A stretch of DNA of 64,000 bases, taken from contig NZ_VXKJ01000026.1 of the NCBI RefSeq assembly GCF_008693075.1, forward strand, positions 17,423 to 81,422, given 5' to 3'. This document shows, piece by piece, positions 36,547 to 46,786 of this stretch (position 1 is the stretch's first letter; each line of letters starts with the position of its first letter). The notes below the pieces were generated by a model. It searched no databases, was not told the origin of the DNA, and worked only from the letters and a program-made list of their open reading frames with translations. Origin of the DNA: Corynebacterium phocae (lineage in GTDB: Bacteria; Actinomycetota; Actinomycetes; Mycobacteriales; Mycobacteriaceae). Made by a program: the position numbers and the translations under genes.

Positions 36547-37461
36547 ATGACTACTGCAACCACAATCGCAACCCCAGTTTCCAACCCCACCCCGTTTACC
36601 GGGATCTCCGGCTCCCGCAAGCTGACCAACAACATAGTTACCGGCATCGTTTGGTTTGCCATGCTCTTGGCACTCGTCCCGCTGGTGTGGGTGCTCGTTG
36701 ACCTCATCGTGCGCGGAACCGGTCCCATGCTTTCATCTGAGTGGTTTACTTCCTCGCAGCGCGGCGTACCGCTCAACGTCTTTGGTGGCGGTGCACTGCA
36801 CGCCATCATTGGTACCTTTGTCCAAACCGCCATGGCCTCGCTGATTTCCATCCCCATCGGTGTGTTCACCGCCATCTACCTGGTGGAGTACTCCAAGGGT
36901 GGTTTCTTGGGCCGCATGACCACCTTCATGGTGGACATCCTCTCCGGTGTCCCGTCCATCGTTGCCGCCCTGTTCGTATTCGCCATGTGGATCACCTTGT
37001 TCGGGTTCGAGCGCTCCGGCTTTGCCGTGGCCCTATCCCTGGTTCTACTGATGATTCCCATCGTGGTCCGCAACACTGAGGAAATGCTGCGCGTGGTCCC
37101 CATGGACCTGCGTGAGGCAACCTACGCCCTAGGCGTACCCAAGTGGAAGACCATCGCGCGGATTGTCATCCCTACCGCGCTGTCCGGAATTGTTACCGGC
37201 ATCATGCTGGCCGTAGCCCGCGTCATGGGCGAGTCCGCACCAGTGCTGGTCTTGGTGGGTTCCACCCAGGTCATGAACTGGGACCCACTGTCCGGCCCCC
37301 AGTCCTCGCTGCCATTGATGATGTTGGACATGTACAAGGCAGGCGCCCTGCCGGTGGTCTTGGACAAGCTCTGGGGCGCGGCACTTACCCTGGTGCTCAT
37401 CATTGCCCTGCTCAACATCGGCGCGCGCCTTATCTCCGCGAAATTCTCTGTCAAGAAGTAA
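36547..37461 (+). CDS. pstA: Phosphate ABC transporter permease PstA
   Basis: A 304-residue permease with six helices and the coupling segment [23 protein letters not shown] 36547 is preferred over the GTGs at 36538 and 36541 because AAGGAG (36533-36538) is then 8 bases away. It is the partner of PstC. Confidence 0.95.
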   Translation: MTTATTIATPVSNPTPFTGISGSRKLTNNIVTGIVWFAMLLALVPLVWVLVDLIVRGTGPMLSSEWFTSSQRGVPLNVFGGGALHAIIGTFVQTAMASLISIPIGVFTAIYLVEYSKGGFLGRMTTFMVDILSGVPSIVAALFVFAMWITLFGFERSGFAVALSLVLLMIPIVVRNTEEMLRVVPMDLREATYALGVPKWKTIARIVIPTALSGIVTGIMLAVARVMGESAPVLVLVGSTQVMNWDPLSGPQSSLPLMMLDMYKAGALPVVLDKLWGAALTLVLIIALLNIGARLISAKFSVKK

Positions 37462-37493
37462 CCCCACAAATTTTCCCCGCACAGGAGTCAGAA

Positions 37494-38267
37494 ATGTCCA
37501 AGCTGTCACTAAAAGACGTCAACATTTACTACGGCGATTTCCACGCAGTACAAAACGTCAATCTAGAAATCCCCGCACAAGCCGTCACCGCCTTCATCGG
37601 CCCCTCTGGCTGCGGCAAGTCCACCGTTCTGCGCACCATCAACCGCATGCATGAGGTTATCCCTGGTGCCTCCGTCAAGGGTGAGATCCTGCTGGACGGC
37701 AACAACATCTACGGCCCCAAAGTGGACCCCGTATCCGTCCGCAACACCATTGGCATGGTATTTCAGAAGCCCAATCCTTTCCCCACCATGTCCATTGAGG
37801 AAAACGTAGTAGCCGGCCTGAAGCTCTCCGGTGAAAAGAACAAGACCAAGCTCAAAGAAGTCGCGGAGAAATCCCTGCGCGGCGCCAACCTCTGGGATGA
37901 GGTCAAAGACCGCCTGGATAAGCCCGGCGGCGGCCTGTCCGGCGGCCAGCAGCAGCGCCTGTGTATTGCTCGCGCCATTGCCGTGGAGCCGGAAGTTCTC
38001 CTCATGGATGAGCCCTGCTCCGCTCTGGACCCCATCTCCACCCTGGCCGTAGAGGACCTCATTCACGAGCTGAAGGAAAACTTCACCATCGTGATTGTTA
38101 CCCACAACATGCAACAGGCCGCCCGCGTATCCGATAAAACCGGCTTCTTTAACCTGGAGGCCACCGGCAAGCCCGGCCATCTGGTGGAATATGACGTGAC
38201 CAAGAACATCTTCGAGAACCCCTCTGAGAAGGAAACCGAGGACTACATCTCCGGCCGCTTTGGCTAG
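37494..38267 (+). CDS. pstB: Phosphate ABC transporter ATPase PstB
   Basis: A 257-residue ATPase. Walker A is GPSGCGKST (near residue 36), the signature is LSGGQQQR, Walker B is VLLMDEP and the switch His is in VTHNMQQ. It drives phosphate import through PstCA. ATG 37494 has AGGAG 7 bases upstream. A long frame upstream of it is a shadow of pstA. Confidence 0.97.
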   Translation: MSKLSLKDVNIYYGDFHAVQNVNLEIPAQAVTAFIGPSGCGKSTVLRTINRMHEVIPGASVKGEILLDGNNIYGPKVDPVSVRNTIGMVFQKPNPFPTMSIEENVVAGLKLSGEKNKTKLKEVAEKSLRGANLWDEVKDRLDKPGGGLSGGQQQRLCIARAIAVEPEVLLMDEPCSALDPISTLAVEDLIHELKENFTIVIVTHNMQQAARVSDKTGFFNLEATGKPGHLVEYDVTKNIFENPSEKETEDYISGRFG

Positions 38268-38285
38268 AACGCCACCGCAGGAAAC

Positions 38286-38318
38286 ATCCCCCGCGCACCC
38301 TCACAGGTGCCGGGGGAT
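38286..38318 (+). terminator. Terminator of pstSCAB
   Basis: ATCCCCCG-C-GCACC pairs with GGTGC-CGGGGGAT around a 6-base loop, 18 bases after pstB, followed by TTTCCCG. Confidence 0.65.
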
Positions 38319-38359
38319 TTCCCGTTCCAAAGCCCCGCGTAGCGCCTGACGGAGCATAA

Positions 38360-38425
38360 GGGACAAAAGTGTGTCTACATCAGCGTGTGCCGTTTATGGG
38401 CCGCTGTTACGGGTTTCCCGCTGCG
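38360..38425 (+). repeat. Dispersed intergenic element, copy 1
   Basis: Starts GGGACAAAAGTGTGTCTACATC and aligns for about 65 bases with the element at 42341 (roughly three quarters identical). It is placed just downstream of a terminator. The remainder of 38426-38571 holds GAGCTGGGTGCAGG-type short repeats and no gene. Confidence 0.6.
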
Positions 38426-38571
38426 TTATTGCGGCCAGGGAGCTGGGTGCAGGGAGCTTGGTCCTGGGTGCGGGGAGCTGAGCTGGGGCCGTGGGCTTGT
38501 CCACCGTGGCGGAGCCAGGGGAGTAGGTGGGGGTGGCGCGGAAGCTAGCGGCGGGTAACCACCAGAGCGCT

Positions 38572-39300
38572 TTAGCGGCGGAACTGGCGTTCCAGATCCG
38601 CAAACCTTAGCTCAATTTGTTCCTTGCGGCTGGCTTCGTCTTTCTTAGCAAGGTACTGATCCGGCTGCAAACCGGTGGTGAGGTACACGATGCGGGATGA
38701 GACGTTGACTGCGTGGTCCGCAAAACGTTCGTAGAACCGGCACAACAAGGCCATGTCTACGGCTTCGCGTGCGGTTCCCGGCCAATCGCGCAAGGTCAAG
38801 ATAGTCATGATGTGTTCATTGATGTCATCAATGGCGTCATCATCTTCCCGCAGCGCTAGCGCGGAGTCCGCGTCAGGGTTGATAAGCAGCTCCCGCGTCT
38901 GGTGGAGTAGGTCGGTGCATAGGCGGGCGAGTTCCCTGAAATACCCTAGGTATTCCGTGGGGATGGCCGTTTCCGGGTGGCGGCGGCGCGCGGCTTTGGC
39001 CACGTGGTTGGCTAGTTTGCCCATCCGGTTGAGGTCTTCAACGATGTAGATGGAAGACACCACCTGACGCAGGTCCGTGGCCAGGGGGTTTTCCAGGGCC
39101 AAGAGGCGCACTGCCCGTTCTTCGCAGCGCAGACGGATAACCTCAAGGTCATCCCGGGTAGATAAAGTTTCCTCAGCGGCCTGCAAATCAGAGTCCAACA
39201 AACCGCTGGTGGCCAAGCCAAGCATCTGCTCAACTTTGTCACACATGACAATTAGGTCGTGGGAAAAGTTATCAAGACGTTCACGGTAGGCAGTACGCAT
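38572..39300 (-). CDS. phoU: Phosphate transport regulator PhoU
   Basis: A 242-residue, all-helical protein made of two PhoU three-helix bundles; metal-binding type motifs (EDLNRMGKLANHVAKAA and FYERFADHAVNV) occur once in each half. PhoU restrains the Pst system and sensor kinase when phosphate is plentiful. It faces the pst operon convergently, as in other corynebacteria. Confidence 0.93.
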   Translation of the reverse strand: MRTAYRERLDNFSHDLIVMCDKVEQMLGLATSGLLDSDLQAAEETLSTRDDLEVIRLRCEERAVRLLALENPLATDLRQVVSSIYIVEDLNRMGKLANHVAKAARRRHPETAIPTEYLGYFRELARLCTDLLHQTRELLINPDADSALALREDDDAIDDINEHIMTILTLRDWPGTAREAVDMALLCRFYERFADHAVNVSSRIVYLTTGLQPDQYLAKKDEASRKEQIELRFADLERQFRR

Positions 39301-39350
39301 GAGCCTATCTTACAGCCAGGTGCCACCACCTGCAGCGCGAGCGGGGATCT

Positions 39351-40502
39351 TTATCCGCCCGAATTCATCACATCCGCGCCGTGGGGCACCGCCGCGTCGT
39401 CCGGGTCCGTCAGCCATCCCTCCGGCAGCATGACCTTGGCCGGGGAGCCTTGGCGGCCACGGGCGCCGTCGGCGTCGTCCGGCAGGGCGTCAGAATCAGC
39501 CCACGGAGCCAAGATATCGCGCAAGTCCTGGAGGGAATTTACTTGGCTCAAGCTGGCGCGGACCTTGCCTCCCACAGGGTAGCCGCGCATGTACCAACCA
39601 ATGTGTTTGCGGATATCGCGGCTGGCGTAGCGTTCCCCATCAAAATCTGCCAGCAGCTCCGCGTGGCGGACAATTATCCGTGTGACCTCACCTAACGTGG
39701 GTGGGGCGGGGATTTCCTTGCCGCGCAATTGGGCGGAGAGCTCCGCAAAAAGCCACGGCCGGCCCAAACAGCCGCGGCCTACCTGCACGCCGTCGCAGCC
39801 GGTTTGGGTCATCATGCGGTGGGCGTCGTCAGCGGCGAAGATATCACCGTTGCCTAGGACAGGGACGGTGTCGCCCAGGTGGTCTTTGAGCCGGGCGATT
39901 TCGTCCCAGCGGGCGTCGCCCGAGTACCGCTGTTCAGCGGTGCGGGCGTGCAACGTTACTGCCGATGCCCCCATATCTACCGCGATTTTCCCCGCCTCCA
40001 GGTGGGTGTGATGAGCGTCATCTATCCCGACGCGCATTTTGACGGTGACCGGGACGCCGCTGCCGGCGGCGGCGGTGACGGCGGCATCGACAATCTGGCC
40101 AAAAAGTTTGCGTTTATAGGGCAAGGCGGAGCCGCCGCCCCGGCGGGTAACCTTGGGCACCGGGCAGCCAAAATTCATATCCACGTGGTCTGCCAAGTCC
40201 TCTTCGACTATCATTTTTACTGCTTCGAAGGTGTACTTTGGGTTGACCGTGTAAAGCTGGAGTGACCGGGGGTTTTCCTCCGGCGCAAAGGTGGTCATGT
40301 GGAGCGTTTTTTCATTGCGCTCCACCAGGGCGCGGGCAGTGACCATCTCGCAGACGTAGAGGCCGGCCACCGTGCCGGTGCGTTGTTGCTCCAGCTCGCG
40401 GCACAGCATGCGGAAAGCCACGTTGGTAACCCCCGCCATGGGGGCCAGGATGACAGGGGAGGCCAGCTCTAGTTTTCCGATGCGCAAGTTCACTCCACGC
40501 AT
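39351..40502 (-). CDS. dusB: tRNA-dihydrouridine synthase (DusB type)
   Basis: A 383-residue flavoenzyme. Motifs: APMAGVTNVAFR (FMN), DMNFGCPVPKVTRRGGGSAL with the catalytic Cys, VKMRVGIDD, and GNGDIFAADDA. It reduces uridines in the D-loop of tRNA. The start is uncertain: ATG 40502 (MRGVNLRIGKLEL) is chosen; a TTG at 40529 and a GTG two codons later in the frame also fit. Confidence 0.92.
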   Translation of the reverse strand: MRGVNLRIGKLELASPVILAPMAGVTNVAFRMLCRELEQQRTGTVAGLYVCEMVTARALVERNEKTLHMTTFAPEENPRSLQLYTVNPKYTFEAVKMIVEEDLADHVDMNFGCPVPKVTRRGGGSALPYKRKLFGQIVDAAVTAAAGSGVPVTVKMRVGIDDAHHTHLEAGKIAVDMGASAVTLHARTAEQRYSGDARWDEIARLKDHLGDTVPVLGNGDIFAADDAHRMMTQTGCDGVQVGRGCLGRPWLFAELSAQLRGKEIPAPPTLGEVTRIIVRHAELLADFDGERYASRDIRKHIGWYMRGYPVGGKVRASLSQVNSLQDLRDILAPWADSDALPDDADGARGRQGSPAKVMLPEGWLTDPDDAAVPHGADVMNSGG

Positions 40503-40604
40503 TTTCCACGTGAGCAGCCGTTTAGGCAAATCTTTGAACGGGTAGCCCGTGTAACAAAAATTCGCTATTGTGGGCTGGGTAACGCAATTTTTTAAACGAC
40601 AATC

Positions 40605-42117
40605 AGGAGGAATTGCTGTGACCGAACGTATCGGTTTTTACCAAGACCTAGTTGTTTCCGCAGAGGAAGCAGCTAAGCACGTCAATCATGGTGACCGCGT
40701 GGGCATCTCCGGTTTCACCGGCGCTGGCTACCCCAAGGCACTGCCCGCCGCCATCGCGGAAAAGGCCAAAGCCGCCCATGAAAAGGGTGAGGAATTCAAG
40801 ATCGACCTGTTCTCAGGCGCATCCACCGCACCTGACTGTGACGGTGTGCTGGCAGAAGCTGAGGCCATCCGCTTCCGTACCCCGTACAACTCGGACCCAG
40901 TACTGCGTGGTCAGTTCAACGACGGCACTGCTCTCTACCAGGACCTTCACCTGTCCCATTCCGGCCAGCAGGTAGAAGAGGGCTTCTATGGTGATTTCCA
41001 GGTAGCCATCATTGAGGTTGTTCGCATCACCGAAGACGGCAACATCATCCCTTCCTCCGCTGTGGGTAACAACCTGGAGTACATTGACGCCGCTGACAAG
41101 ATCATTTTGGAAGTCAATGAATGGCAGTCCCTCAACCTGGAGGGGATGCATGACATCTACAAGATCCAGAAGCTGCCTAACCGCCTGCCTATCCCCATCA
41201 CCCAGTGTGATGACCGAATTGGTACTCCCTACATTGAGTTGCCAAAGGAAAAGGTAGTAGCTGTAGTTAAGACCAACGCCCCGGACCGCAACGCTCCGTT
41301 CAAGGAGCCAGATGAGGTCTCGGAGAAGATTGCCGCTAACTTCATCGAGTTCCTGGAAGGTGAAGTTGCCGCTGGCCGCTTGGACTATGACAAGTTCATC
41401 ATGCAGTCCGGCGTGGGCAACGTCCCCAACGCCGTGATGGCGGGCCTGCTGGACTCCAAGTTTGAAAACATCCAGGCCTACACCGAGGTCATCCAGGACG
41501 GCATGCTCAACCTGATTGACGCCGGCAAGATGACCGTGGCCTCGGCCACCTCCTTTGCCCTGTCTCCTGAGTATGCGGACAAGATGAATGAGCAGGCTGA
41601 CTTCTACAACAAGCACATCATCCTGCGCCCGCAGCAAGTCTCCAACCACCCAGAGGTTATCCGCCGCGTTGGCCTGATTTCCTCCAACGGCATGATTGAG
41701 GCTGACATCTACGGCAACATCAACTCCACCAACGTGGGCGGCTCCCGCATCATGAACGGTACTGGTGGCTCCGGTGACTACACCCGTAACGGCTACATCA
41801 CCACCTTCGTGTCCCCATCCGTTGCTAAGGGCGGCGCCATTTCCGCCATCGTGCCTTTCGTGTCCCACACGGATCACACGGAGCATGACACCATGGTCAT
41901 CATCACTGAGTACGGTGTGGCTGATCTGCGTGGCCTGGCGCCTTGTGAGCGCGTTGAGCGCATCATTGCTATTGCCCACCCGGACTACCGTCCGCTGCTG
42001 GAGGAGTACTATGAGCGCGCACAGCAAAACAAGTTCCTGCACACCCCGCACGACCTGGAGACTGCTTTTGAGTTCCAGATCAACTTTGCCAAGACCGGCG
42101 ACATGCGCGGCAAGTAA
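40605..42117 (+). CDS. Acetyl-CoA hydrolase / succinyl-CoA:acetate CoA-transferase (includes its ribosome site)
   Basis: The coding part is 40618-42117 (499 residues); AGGAGG at 40605-40610 fixes the GTG start at 40618. It belongs to the Cat1/ActA-type CoA-transferase family: GISGFTGAGYPK at the N-terminus, the catalytic glutamate in QAYTEVIQDG, and GGSRIMNGTGGSGDYTRNG later. These enzymes move CoA between succinyl-, propionyl- or acetyl-CoA and acetate. In C. glutamicum the homologue serves acetate activation and overflow. A strong terminator follows. Confidence 0.9.
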
Positions 42118-42130
42118 GTGATTTTGGTGA

Positions 42131-42157
42131 GCGGGCCGGTTTTCCGGCCCGCTTTTT
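42131..42157 (+). terminator. Strong Rho-independent terminator of the CoA-transferase gene
   Basis: GCGGGCCGG, loop TTTT, CCGGCCCGC, then five T. Confidence 0.92.
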
Positions 42158-42217
42158 ACCAGCTTGAGCCCTGATTTTCGCTGCGCGGGGTAAAGCGGGT
42201 AGACTGTTTAACTTGTT

Positions 42218-42290
42218 GGGCCTTTAGCTCAGTTGGTAGAGCTACGGACTTTTAATCCGCAGGTCCCGGGTTCGAGCCCCGGAGGGCCCA
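42218..42290 (+). tRNA. tRNA-Lys (anticodon TTT)
   Basis: A 73-base cloverleaf. Acceptor arms GGGCCTT and AGGGCCC pair, the D arm is AGCTCAGTTGGTAGAGCT, the anticodon loop CTTTTAA gives TTT, and the T arm is CCGGGTTCGAGCCCCGG. The 3' CCA is not encoded. Confidence 0.97.
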
Positions 42291-42296
42291 CAATCA

Positions 42297-42330
42297 CCCC
42301 CTGTTAGAAATTCTTTCTAGCAGGGGGTTT
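42297..42330 (+). terminator. Terminator after tRNA-Lys
   Basis: CCCCCTGTTAGAAA and TTTCTAGCAGGGGG form a 14-base stem with one G-T pair and a 3-base loop, then TTTCCTC. Confidence 0.85.
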
Positions 42331-42340
42331 CCTCGGTTGA

Positions 42341-42408
42341 GGGACAAAATGTGTGTCTAGATCGGCGTGTCGCGTGTTGAGGCACTGTTCTGGGTTTTCC
42401 CAGCTTGG
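42341..42408 (+). repeat. Dispersed intergenic element, copy 2
   Basis: Starts GGGACAAAATGTGTGTCTAG and aligns over about 65 bases with the stretch at 38360. Like copy 1, it follows a terminator directly. The rest of the gap to 42557 shows no gene. Confidence 0.6.
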
Positions 42409-42557
42409 ATTTTGCCGGGGAGCTGCGGGAATCGGCCGTGTGGTCAACCACTGGCAGGTAGGGGGCTACATCGCGGAAATAAGTGCCTTGGTGGGGGCCA
42501 TTTTCCTATTTGCGTCCGCCGAATGCCCGTGGGGGCGGGTAGATTTGAGAAAAGGCG

Positions 42558-42576
42558 TATAACCCGAATTAAGGAG
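42558..42576 (+). promoter_or_regulatory. Urease operon -10 box and ribosome site
   Basis: TATAAC (42558-42563) is a plausible -10, and AAGGAG (42571-42576) is 5 bases before the ureA ATG. No AmtR-type nitrogen box is evident upstream. Confidence 0.4.
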
Positions 42577-42581
42577 AATCC

Positions 42582-42884
42582 ATGCGTTTGACGGAACGGG
42601 AAAAAGAAAAGCTGCTCATTGTGGTGGCTGCGGACGTGGCGCGCAGGCGCAAGGCCAGGGGATTGAAGCTCAACCACCCGGAGGCGGTGGCGTTGATTAC
42701 TGATGAGCTCATGGAGGGTGCACGCGACGGCAAGACGGTGGCGGAGCTGATGAGCTTTGGCACCTCCATCTTAAGCCGGGATGAGGTCATGGAGGGCCTG
42801 CCGGAGATGATCCACGACGTCCAAGTAGAAGCCACCTTCCCGGATGGCACCAAGCTAGTTACCGTCCACAACCCTATCCGCTAA
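42582..42884 (+). CDS. ureA: Urease subunit gamma
   Basis: A 100-residue subunit of normal length, with the invariant [20 protein letters not shown] start and GKTVAELM and [17 protein letters not shown] segments. Gamma joins beta and alpha in the nickel enzyme that splits urea into ammonia and carbamate. First gene of the seven-gene operon; ureB starts 9 bases downstream. Confidence 0.97.
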   Translation: MRLTEREKEKLLIVVAADVARRRKARGLKLNHPEAVALITDELMEGARDGKTVAELMSFGTSILSRDEVMEGLPEMIHDVQVEATFPDGTKLVTVHNPIR

Positions 42885-42893
42885 GGAGCGCGC

Positions 42894-43235
42894 ATGATTC
42901 CCGGAGAGTATTTCATTGCGGACGAAGGTCCGGTGCAGTTGAACGCGGGCCGTGAGTCCATCACCATCGAAGTCACCAATAGGGGCGACCGCCCGGTGCA
43001 GGTGGGTTCGCACTTCCATTTCTATGAGGCCAACGCGGAGCTGGAGTTTGACCGTGATGCCGCCTTGGGCAAGCGCCTGGACATTCCGGCGGGCACGGCA
43101 GTGCGCCTGGAGCCGGGGGATTCCCGCACGGTTAACCTGATCGATTATCAAGGCCGGCGTGAGGTGCACGGCTTCAACAGTAAGGTCAATGGCCCGGTGG
43201 ACGCCGTGGTTGAGGCAGCAGAGGAGAATAAGTAG
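42894..43235 (+). CDS. ureB: Urease subunit beta
   Basis: A 113-residue subunit: [19 protein letters not shown] and [25 protein letters not shown] are typical. ATG has AAGGAG 7 bases upstream. The stop touches the ureC ATG. Confidence 0.97.
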   Translation: MIPGEYFIADEGPVQLNAGRESITIEVTNRGDRPVQVGSHFHFYEANAELEFDRDAALGKRLDIPAGTAVRLEPGDSRTVNLIDYQGRREVHGFNSKVNGPVDAVVEAAEENK

Positions 43236-44948
43236 ATGTCTTTTGAAATTAACCGGCGTGAATACGCTGAGCTGCACGGCCCCACCACGGGGGACGGGAT
43301 TCGTCTGGCGGACACGGACTTAATCGCGCGCATTGAGCACCACGCGTCCCCGTATGGGGAAGAGGTGTCCTTTGGCGGGGGCAAGGTCATCCGTGACGGC
43401 ATGGGGCACAACAGTCGCACCACGGGTGCTGACACCATCCCGGACCTGCTGATTACCAACGCCACCATCATTGACTACACCGGGATCTACAAGGCGGATA
43501 TCGCGGTCAAGGACGGCAAAATCTTAAAGATTGGCAACGCGGGCAACCCTGATATCCAGGATGACGTGGATATTGTGGTGGGCGTGGGCACGGAGGTCAT
43601 TGGCGGGGAGGGCAAGATTGTCACCGCCGGGGCGGTGGACACCCACATCCACTTCATCTCCCCGGGGCAGGTGGAGGCGGCACTGGATAACGGCACCACC
43701 ACCTTGATTGGCGGGGGAACCGGGCCGGTGGACTCCACTAACGCCACTACGGTGACCGCGGGTGGGGAAAACATCCGGCGGATGATTCAGGCCTCCCGGG
43801 ACTTCGCCGTCAACGTGGGATTTTTTGGCAAGGGCCACGCTTCAGATGCCAACCCGCTGCGCGAGCAAATCAAAGCCGGTGCCATCGGCCTGAAAATCCA
43901 TGAGGACTGGGGCGCTACTGCTAACTCCATTGACGTTGCCCTTGAGGTAGCCGATGAGATGGACGTGCAGGTAGCCATCCACACCGACACGCTTAATGAG
44001 GGCGGGTTTGCGGATAACACCATAGCCGCCATCGGTGACCGCGTTATCCATACCTTCCACACGGAGGGCGCGGGCGGCGGGCACGCCCCGGACATCATCA
44101 AGGTGGCGGGACTGCCCAACGTGTTGCCGGCTTCGACCAACCCCACACTGCCGTTCACGGTTAACACCATGGATGAGCATCTGGACATGATCATGGTCTG
44201 CCACCACCTCAACCCGGATTTGCCGGAGGACGTGGCCTTTGCGGACTCCCGTATCCGCAAGGAAACCATTGCCGCTGAGGACGTGCTCCATGACCTGGGC
44301 GTGCTATCCATTACCTCCTCGGACTCCCAGGCCATGGGCCGGGTAGGGGAGGTAGTGCTACGCACCTGGCAAGTAGCGCACCGGATGAAGGTGCAGCGCG
44401 GGCCCTTGGAAGGCGACACCGAGGGCAATGACAATGAGCGGATTAAGCGTTACGTGGCCAAGTACACCATCAACCCGGCAATCGCCTCCGGTATCTCCCA
44501 CGCGGTGGGCTCGGTGGAGGAAGGAAAGCTCGCGGACCTGGTTATCTGGGATCCGGCCTTCTTTGGAGTGAAGCCATCCCTGGTGCTCAAGAGCGGCTAT
44601 GTGGTGCGCTCAGTGATGGGGGACTCCAACGGCTCCATTCCTACCCCGCAGCCGCGCACCATGCGCTACTCCTACGGGGCGCTGGGGCACGCGGCGGGGC
44701 AGAACTCGGTGACCTTCTTGCCTTCCGCCGCTTTTGAGTCAGACACCCCGGAGAAGCTGGGGATTAAGCGGAAGTTCGTGGTGGCCAAGAACATGCGTAA
44801 CATCTCCAAAGCGGACATGAAGCACAATGACGCCACTCCAAAAATTGAGGTGGACCCGGAGACCTATGTGCTTACCGTGGACGGGGAGCAGATCACCTCC
44901 GAGCCCGCCACTGAGCTGCCCATGGCGCAGCGCTATTTCCTATTCTAG
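43236..44948 (+). CDS. ureC: Urease catalytic subunit alpha
   Basis: A 570-residue amidohydrolase. Ni ligands and catalytic residues can be seen: [11 protein letters not shown] (His pair near residue 135), the carbamylated Lys near residue 220 in [35 protein letters not shown], and the flap VCHHLNP. All key residues are present, so an active enzyme is expected once nickel is loaded by UreEFGD. Confidence 0.98.
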   Translation: MSFEINRREYAELHGPTTGDGIRLADTDLIARIEHHASPYGEEVSFGGGKVIRDGMGHNSRTTGADTIPDLLITNATIIDYTGIYKADIAVKDGKILKIGNAGNPDIQDDVDIVVGVGTEVIGGEGKIVTAGAVDTHIHFISPGQVEAALDNGTTTLIGGGTGPVDSTNATTVTAGGENIRRMIQASRDFAVNVGFFGKGHASDANPLREQIKAGAIGLKIHEDWGATANSIDVALEVADEMDVQVAIHTDTLNEGGFADNTIAAIGDRVIHTFHTEGAGGGHAPDIIKVAGLPNVLPASTNPTLPFTVNTMDEHLDMIMVCHHLNPDLPEDVAFADSRIRKETIAAEDVLHDLGVLSITSSDSQAMGRVGEVVLRTWQVAHRMKVQRGPLEGDTEGNDNERIKRYVAKYTINPAIASGISHAVGSVEEGKLADLVIWDPAFFGVKPSLVLKSGYVVRSVMGDSNGSIPTPQPRTMRYSYGALGHAAGQNSVTFLPSAAFESDTPEKLGIKRKFVVAKNMRNISKADMKHNDATPKIEVDPETYVLTVDGEQITSEPATELPMAQRYFLF

Positions 44949-44962
44949 AAAAGAGAGTGTTC

Positions 44963-45430
44963 ATGCTTATTACTGAAATCACCGGCAACGTTGCGGACGG
45001 AGTCCCTGACGGCAAGCCGGTGGAATACCTTCGTTTCAACGATGAAACCCGGCTCAAGCGCGTGCAGCGCGTAACTTCCCAGGCGGGGCAGGAATACGCC
45101 CTGCGCCTGGGGAATGAGGTGCGCGAAATCCGCGACGGGGATATCTTTGCCGGGCCCGCAGACCGCCTGCTGGTGGCGGCGGTGGAGCCCACCGACGTGT
45201 TGGTCATTGAACCCGCCAGCATTGAGCAAGCCCTTGAGGTAGCCCACACGCTGGGCAACCGCCACCTGCAGGCGCAGTTCTTCGGCCGCGTCAATCAGTT
45301 TGGTGCGCAGGTCATGGTGGTGCGCTACGACCACACGGTGGAGCACTACCTGGACCACGTGGGCGTGAAGTACTACCGCGGGGATTACGTCATGCCCAAG
45401 GCCTTTAGGCACGCGGAGCACACCCACTAG
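44963..45430 (+). CDS. ureE: Urease accessory protein UreE (nickel chaperone)
   Basis: A 155-residue nickel donor. N-terminal peptide-binding domain, then the metal-binding domain with ANTLGNRHLQ-type motif (here HTLGNRHLQAQF) and VRYDHTVEHYLDHVGV. The C-terminal end has His residues (RHAEHTH) that can hold extra nickel. ATG 44963 fits AAGAGAG upstream; GTG 44957 is an alternative. Confidence 0.94.
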   Translation: MLITEITGNVADGVPDGKPVEYLRFNDETRLKRVQRVTSQAGQEYALRLGNEVREIRDGDIFAGPADRLLVAAVEPTDVLVIEPASIEQALEVAHTLGNRHLQAQFFGRVNQFGAQVMVVRYDHTVEHYLDHVGVKYYRGDYVMPKAFRHAEHTH

Positions 45431-45431
45431 C

Positions 45432-46115
45432 ATGCACGCCGATATGGTGCTGTGGCACTTGACTGACTCCGCGCTGCCCACGGGCGGTTTTGCGCACTCG
45501 GCAGGCCTGGAGACTTACGTGGCCGACGGCCGCGTCACTACGGCGCAGCAGTTTCAGGACTGGCTGGGCGGCTACCTGCGCCAGGCCAGCTTTAACGAGG
45601 CCCTGGCGGTTAAGTTAGCCCACCGCTGCCACGCCCGCGGGGACAGGGAGGGCCTCCTGGCCCTGGACCGGCTGGCTCACGCCTGCCAGAGTCCCAAGCA
45701 GGTCCGGGCGTCCATGAACTCCATGGGCAAGCGCTGGGCCAAGGTCGCGGCCATCGTCGCTCCCGATGCCCCCCTGGTGGCCTACTACGCAGCCCAGGTT
45801 GCGGCGCGCCGGGCGAAAGGAAACCCGGGGATTGCTGCGGGGCTGGTCATGGGGGCATCGGAAGTAGAGTGCTCGCGGGCGGTGGCCGGCTACCTGATGC
45901 AGATGGCCAATTCGATGACGCAAAACGCCATCCGTGCCATCCCGCTGGGTCAAGACGCCGGGCAGCGAGCGCTGGTAGCCTCCTACGGAGTCATCGTGGA
46001 GGCCACAGAGTTGACAATGAACCATACTGAACAAGACTTAGGGGTAGTCTCACCCCAACTAGAAATCGCGCAAATGGCACACGAACAGCTGTATTCGCGC
46101 ATGTTTATGTCGTAG
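45432..46115 (+). CDS. ureF: Urease accessory protein UreF
   Basis: A 227-residue helical protein with the family opening LTDSALPTGGFAHSAGLE. UreF acts with UreG and UreD as the activation complex that inserts nickel. It starts one base after the ureE stop. Confidence 0.94.
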   Translation: MHADMVLWHLTDSALPTGGFAHSAGLETYVADGRVTTAQQFQDWLGGYLRQASFNEALAVKLAHRCHARGDREGLLALDRLAHACQSPKQVRASMNSMGKRWAKVAAIVAPDAPLVAYYAAQVAARRAKGNPGIAAGLVMGASEVECSRAVAGYLMQMANSMTQNAIRAIPLGQDAGQRALVASYGVIVEATELTMNHTEQDLGVVSPQLEIAQMAHEQLYSRMFMS

Positions 46116-46171
46116 CCGGCTAGAACTGTCTAGACGGCTAGAGCTGGCTATGAAGAAAGAGGAGAGAAGAA

Positions 46172-46786
46172 ATGGGAGCAATTAAAGTAGGAATCGGCGG
46201 GCCGGTAGGCTCCGGCAAAACCGCCTTGGTGGAGCGGATTACCCGCGCGTTGGACGGGGAGGTGTCCATGGCCGCTATCACCAATGACATCTACACCACC
46301 GAGGACGCCAAGATCTTGGCGCGCGACGGGCTGCTGCCGGAAGACCGGATCATCGGCGTAGAAACCGGCGGCTGCCCGCACACCGCTATCCGCGAGGACA
46401 CCTCCATGAACGACGACGCCTTCGAAGAACTGGTTTCGCGCCACCCGGACCTGGAGCTGGTGTTCGTGGAATCTGGCGGGGATAACCTCTCCGCCACGTT
46501 CAGCCCAGAGCTGGTGGATTTTTCCATCTACATCATTGACGTCGCGCAGGGGGAGAAGATTCCCCGCAAGGCCGGCCAAGGCATGATTAAATCTGACCTG
46601 TTTGTCATCAACAAGACGGACCTGGCCCCGCACGTGGGTGCCAACCTGGACGTCATGGCGGCGGATTCCCGGAAATTCCGGGGGGACAAACCTTTTGTGT
46701 TTACCAACCTGAAGACCGACGAAGGCCTGGATAAGGTGCTGGCGTGGATCCGCCACGACGTCCTCATGCAGGATCTTGCCCGCTAG
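46172..46786 (+). CDS. ureG: Urease accessory GTPase UreG
   Basis: A 204-residue SIMIBI GTPase. The P-loop is [28 protein letters not shown] carries the Cys-Pro-His nickel motif, and [14 protein letters not shown] and NKTDLAP are further GTPase marks. AGAGGAGAGAAG precedes the ATG. The short gap after ureF (46116-46171) contains repeated GGCTAGA units. Its TAG shares a base with the ureD GTG. Confidence 0.97.
   Translation: MGAIKVGIGGPVGSGKTALVERITRALDGEVSMAAITNDIYTTEDAKILARDGLLPEDRIIGVETGGCPHTAIREDTSMNDDAFEELVSRHPDLELVFVESGGDNLSATFSPELVDFSIYIIDVAQGEKIPRKAGQGMIKSDLFVINKTDLAPHVGANLDVMAADSRKFRGDKPFVFTNLKTDEGLDKVLAWIRHDVLMQDLAR

Noticed and set aside
40813..42051. 412-residue minus-strand frame
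   Set aside because: Antisense of the CoA-transferase gene, without a ribosome site or known motif.
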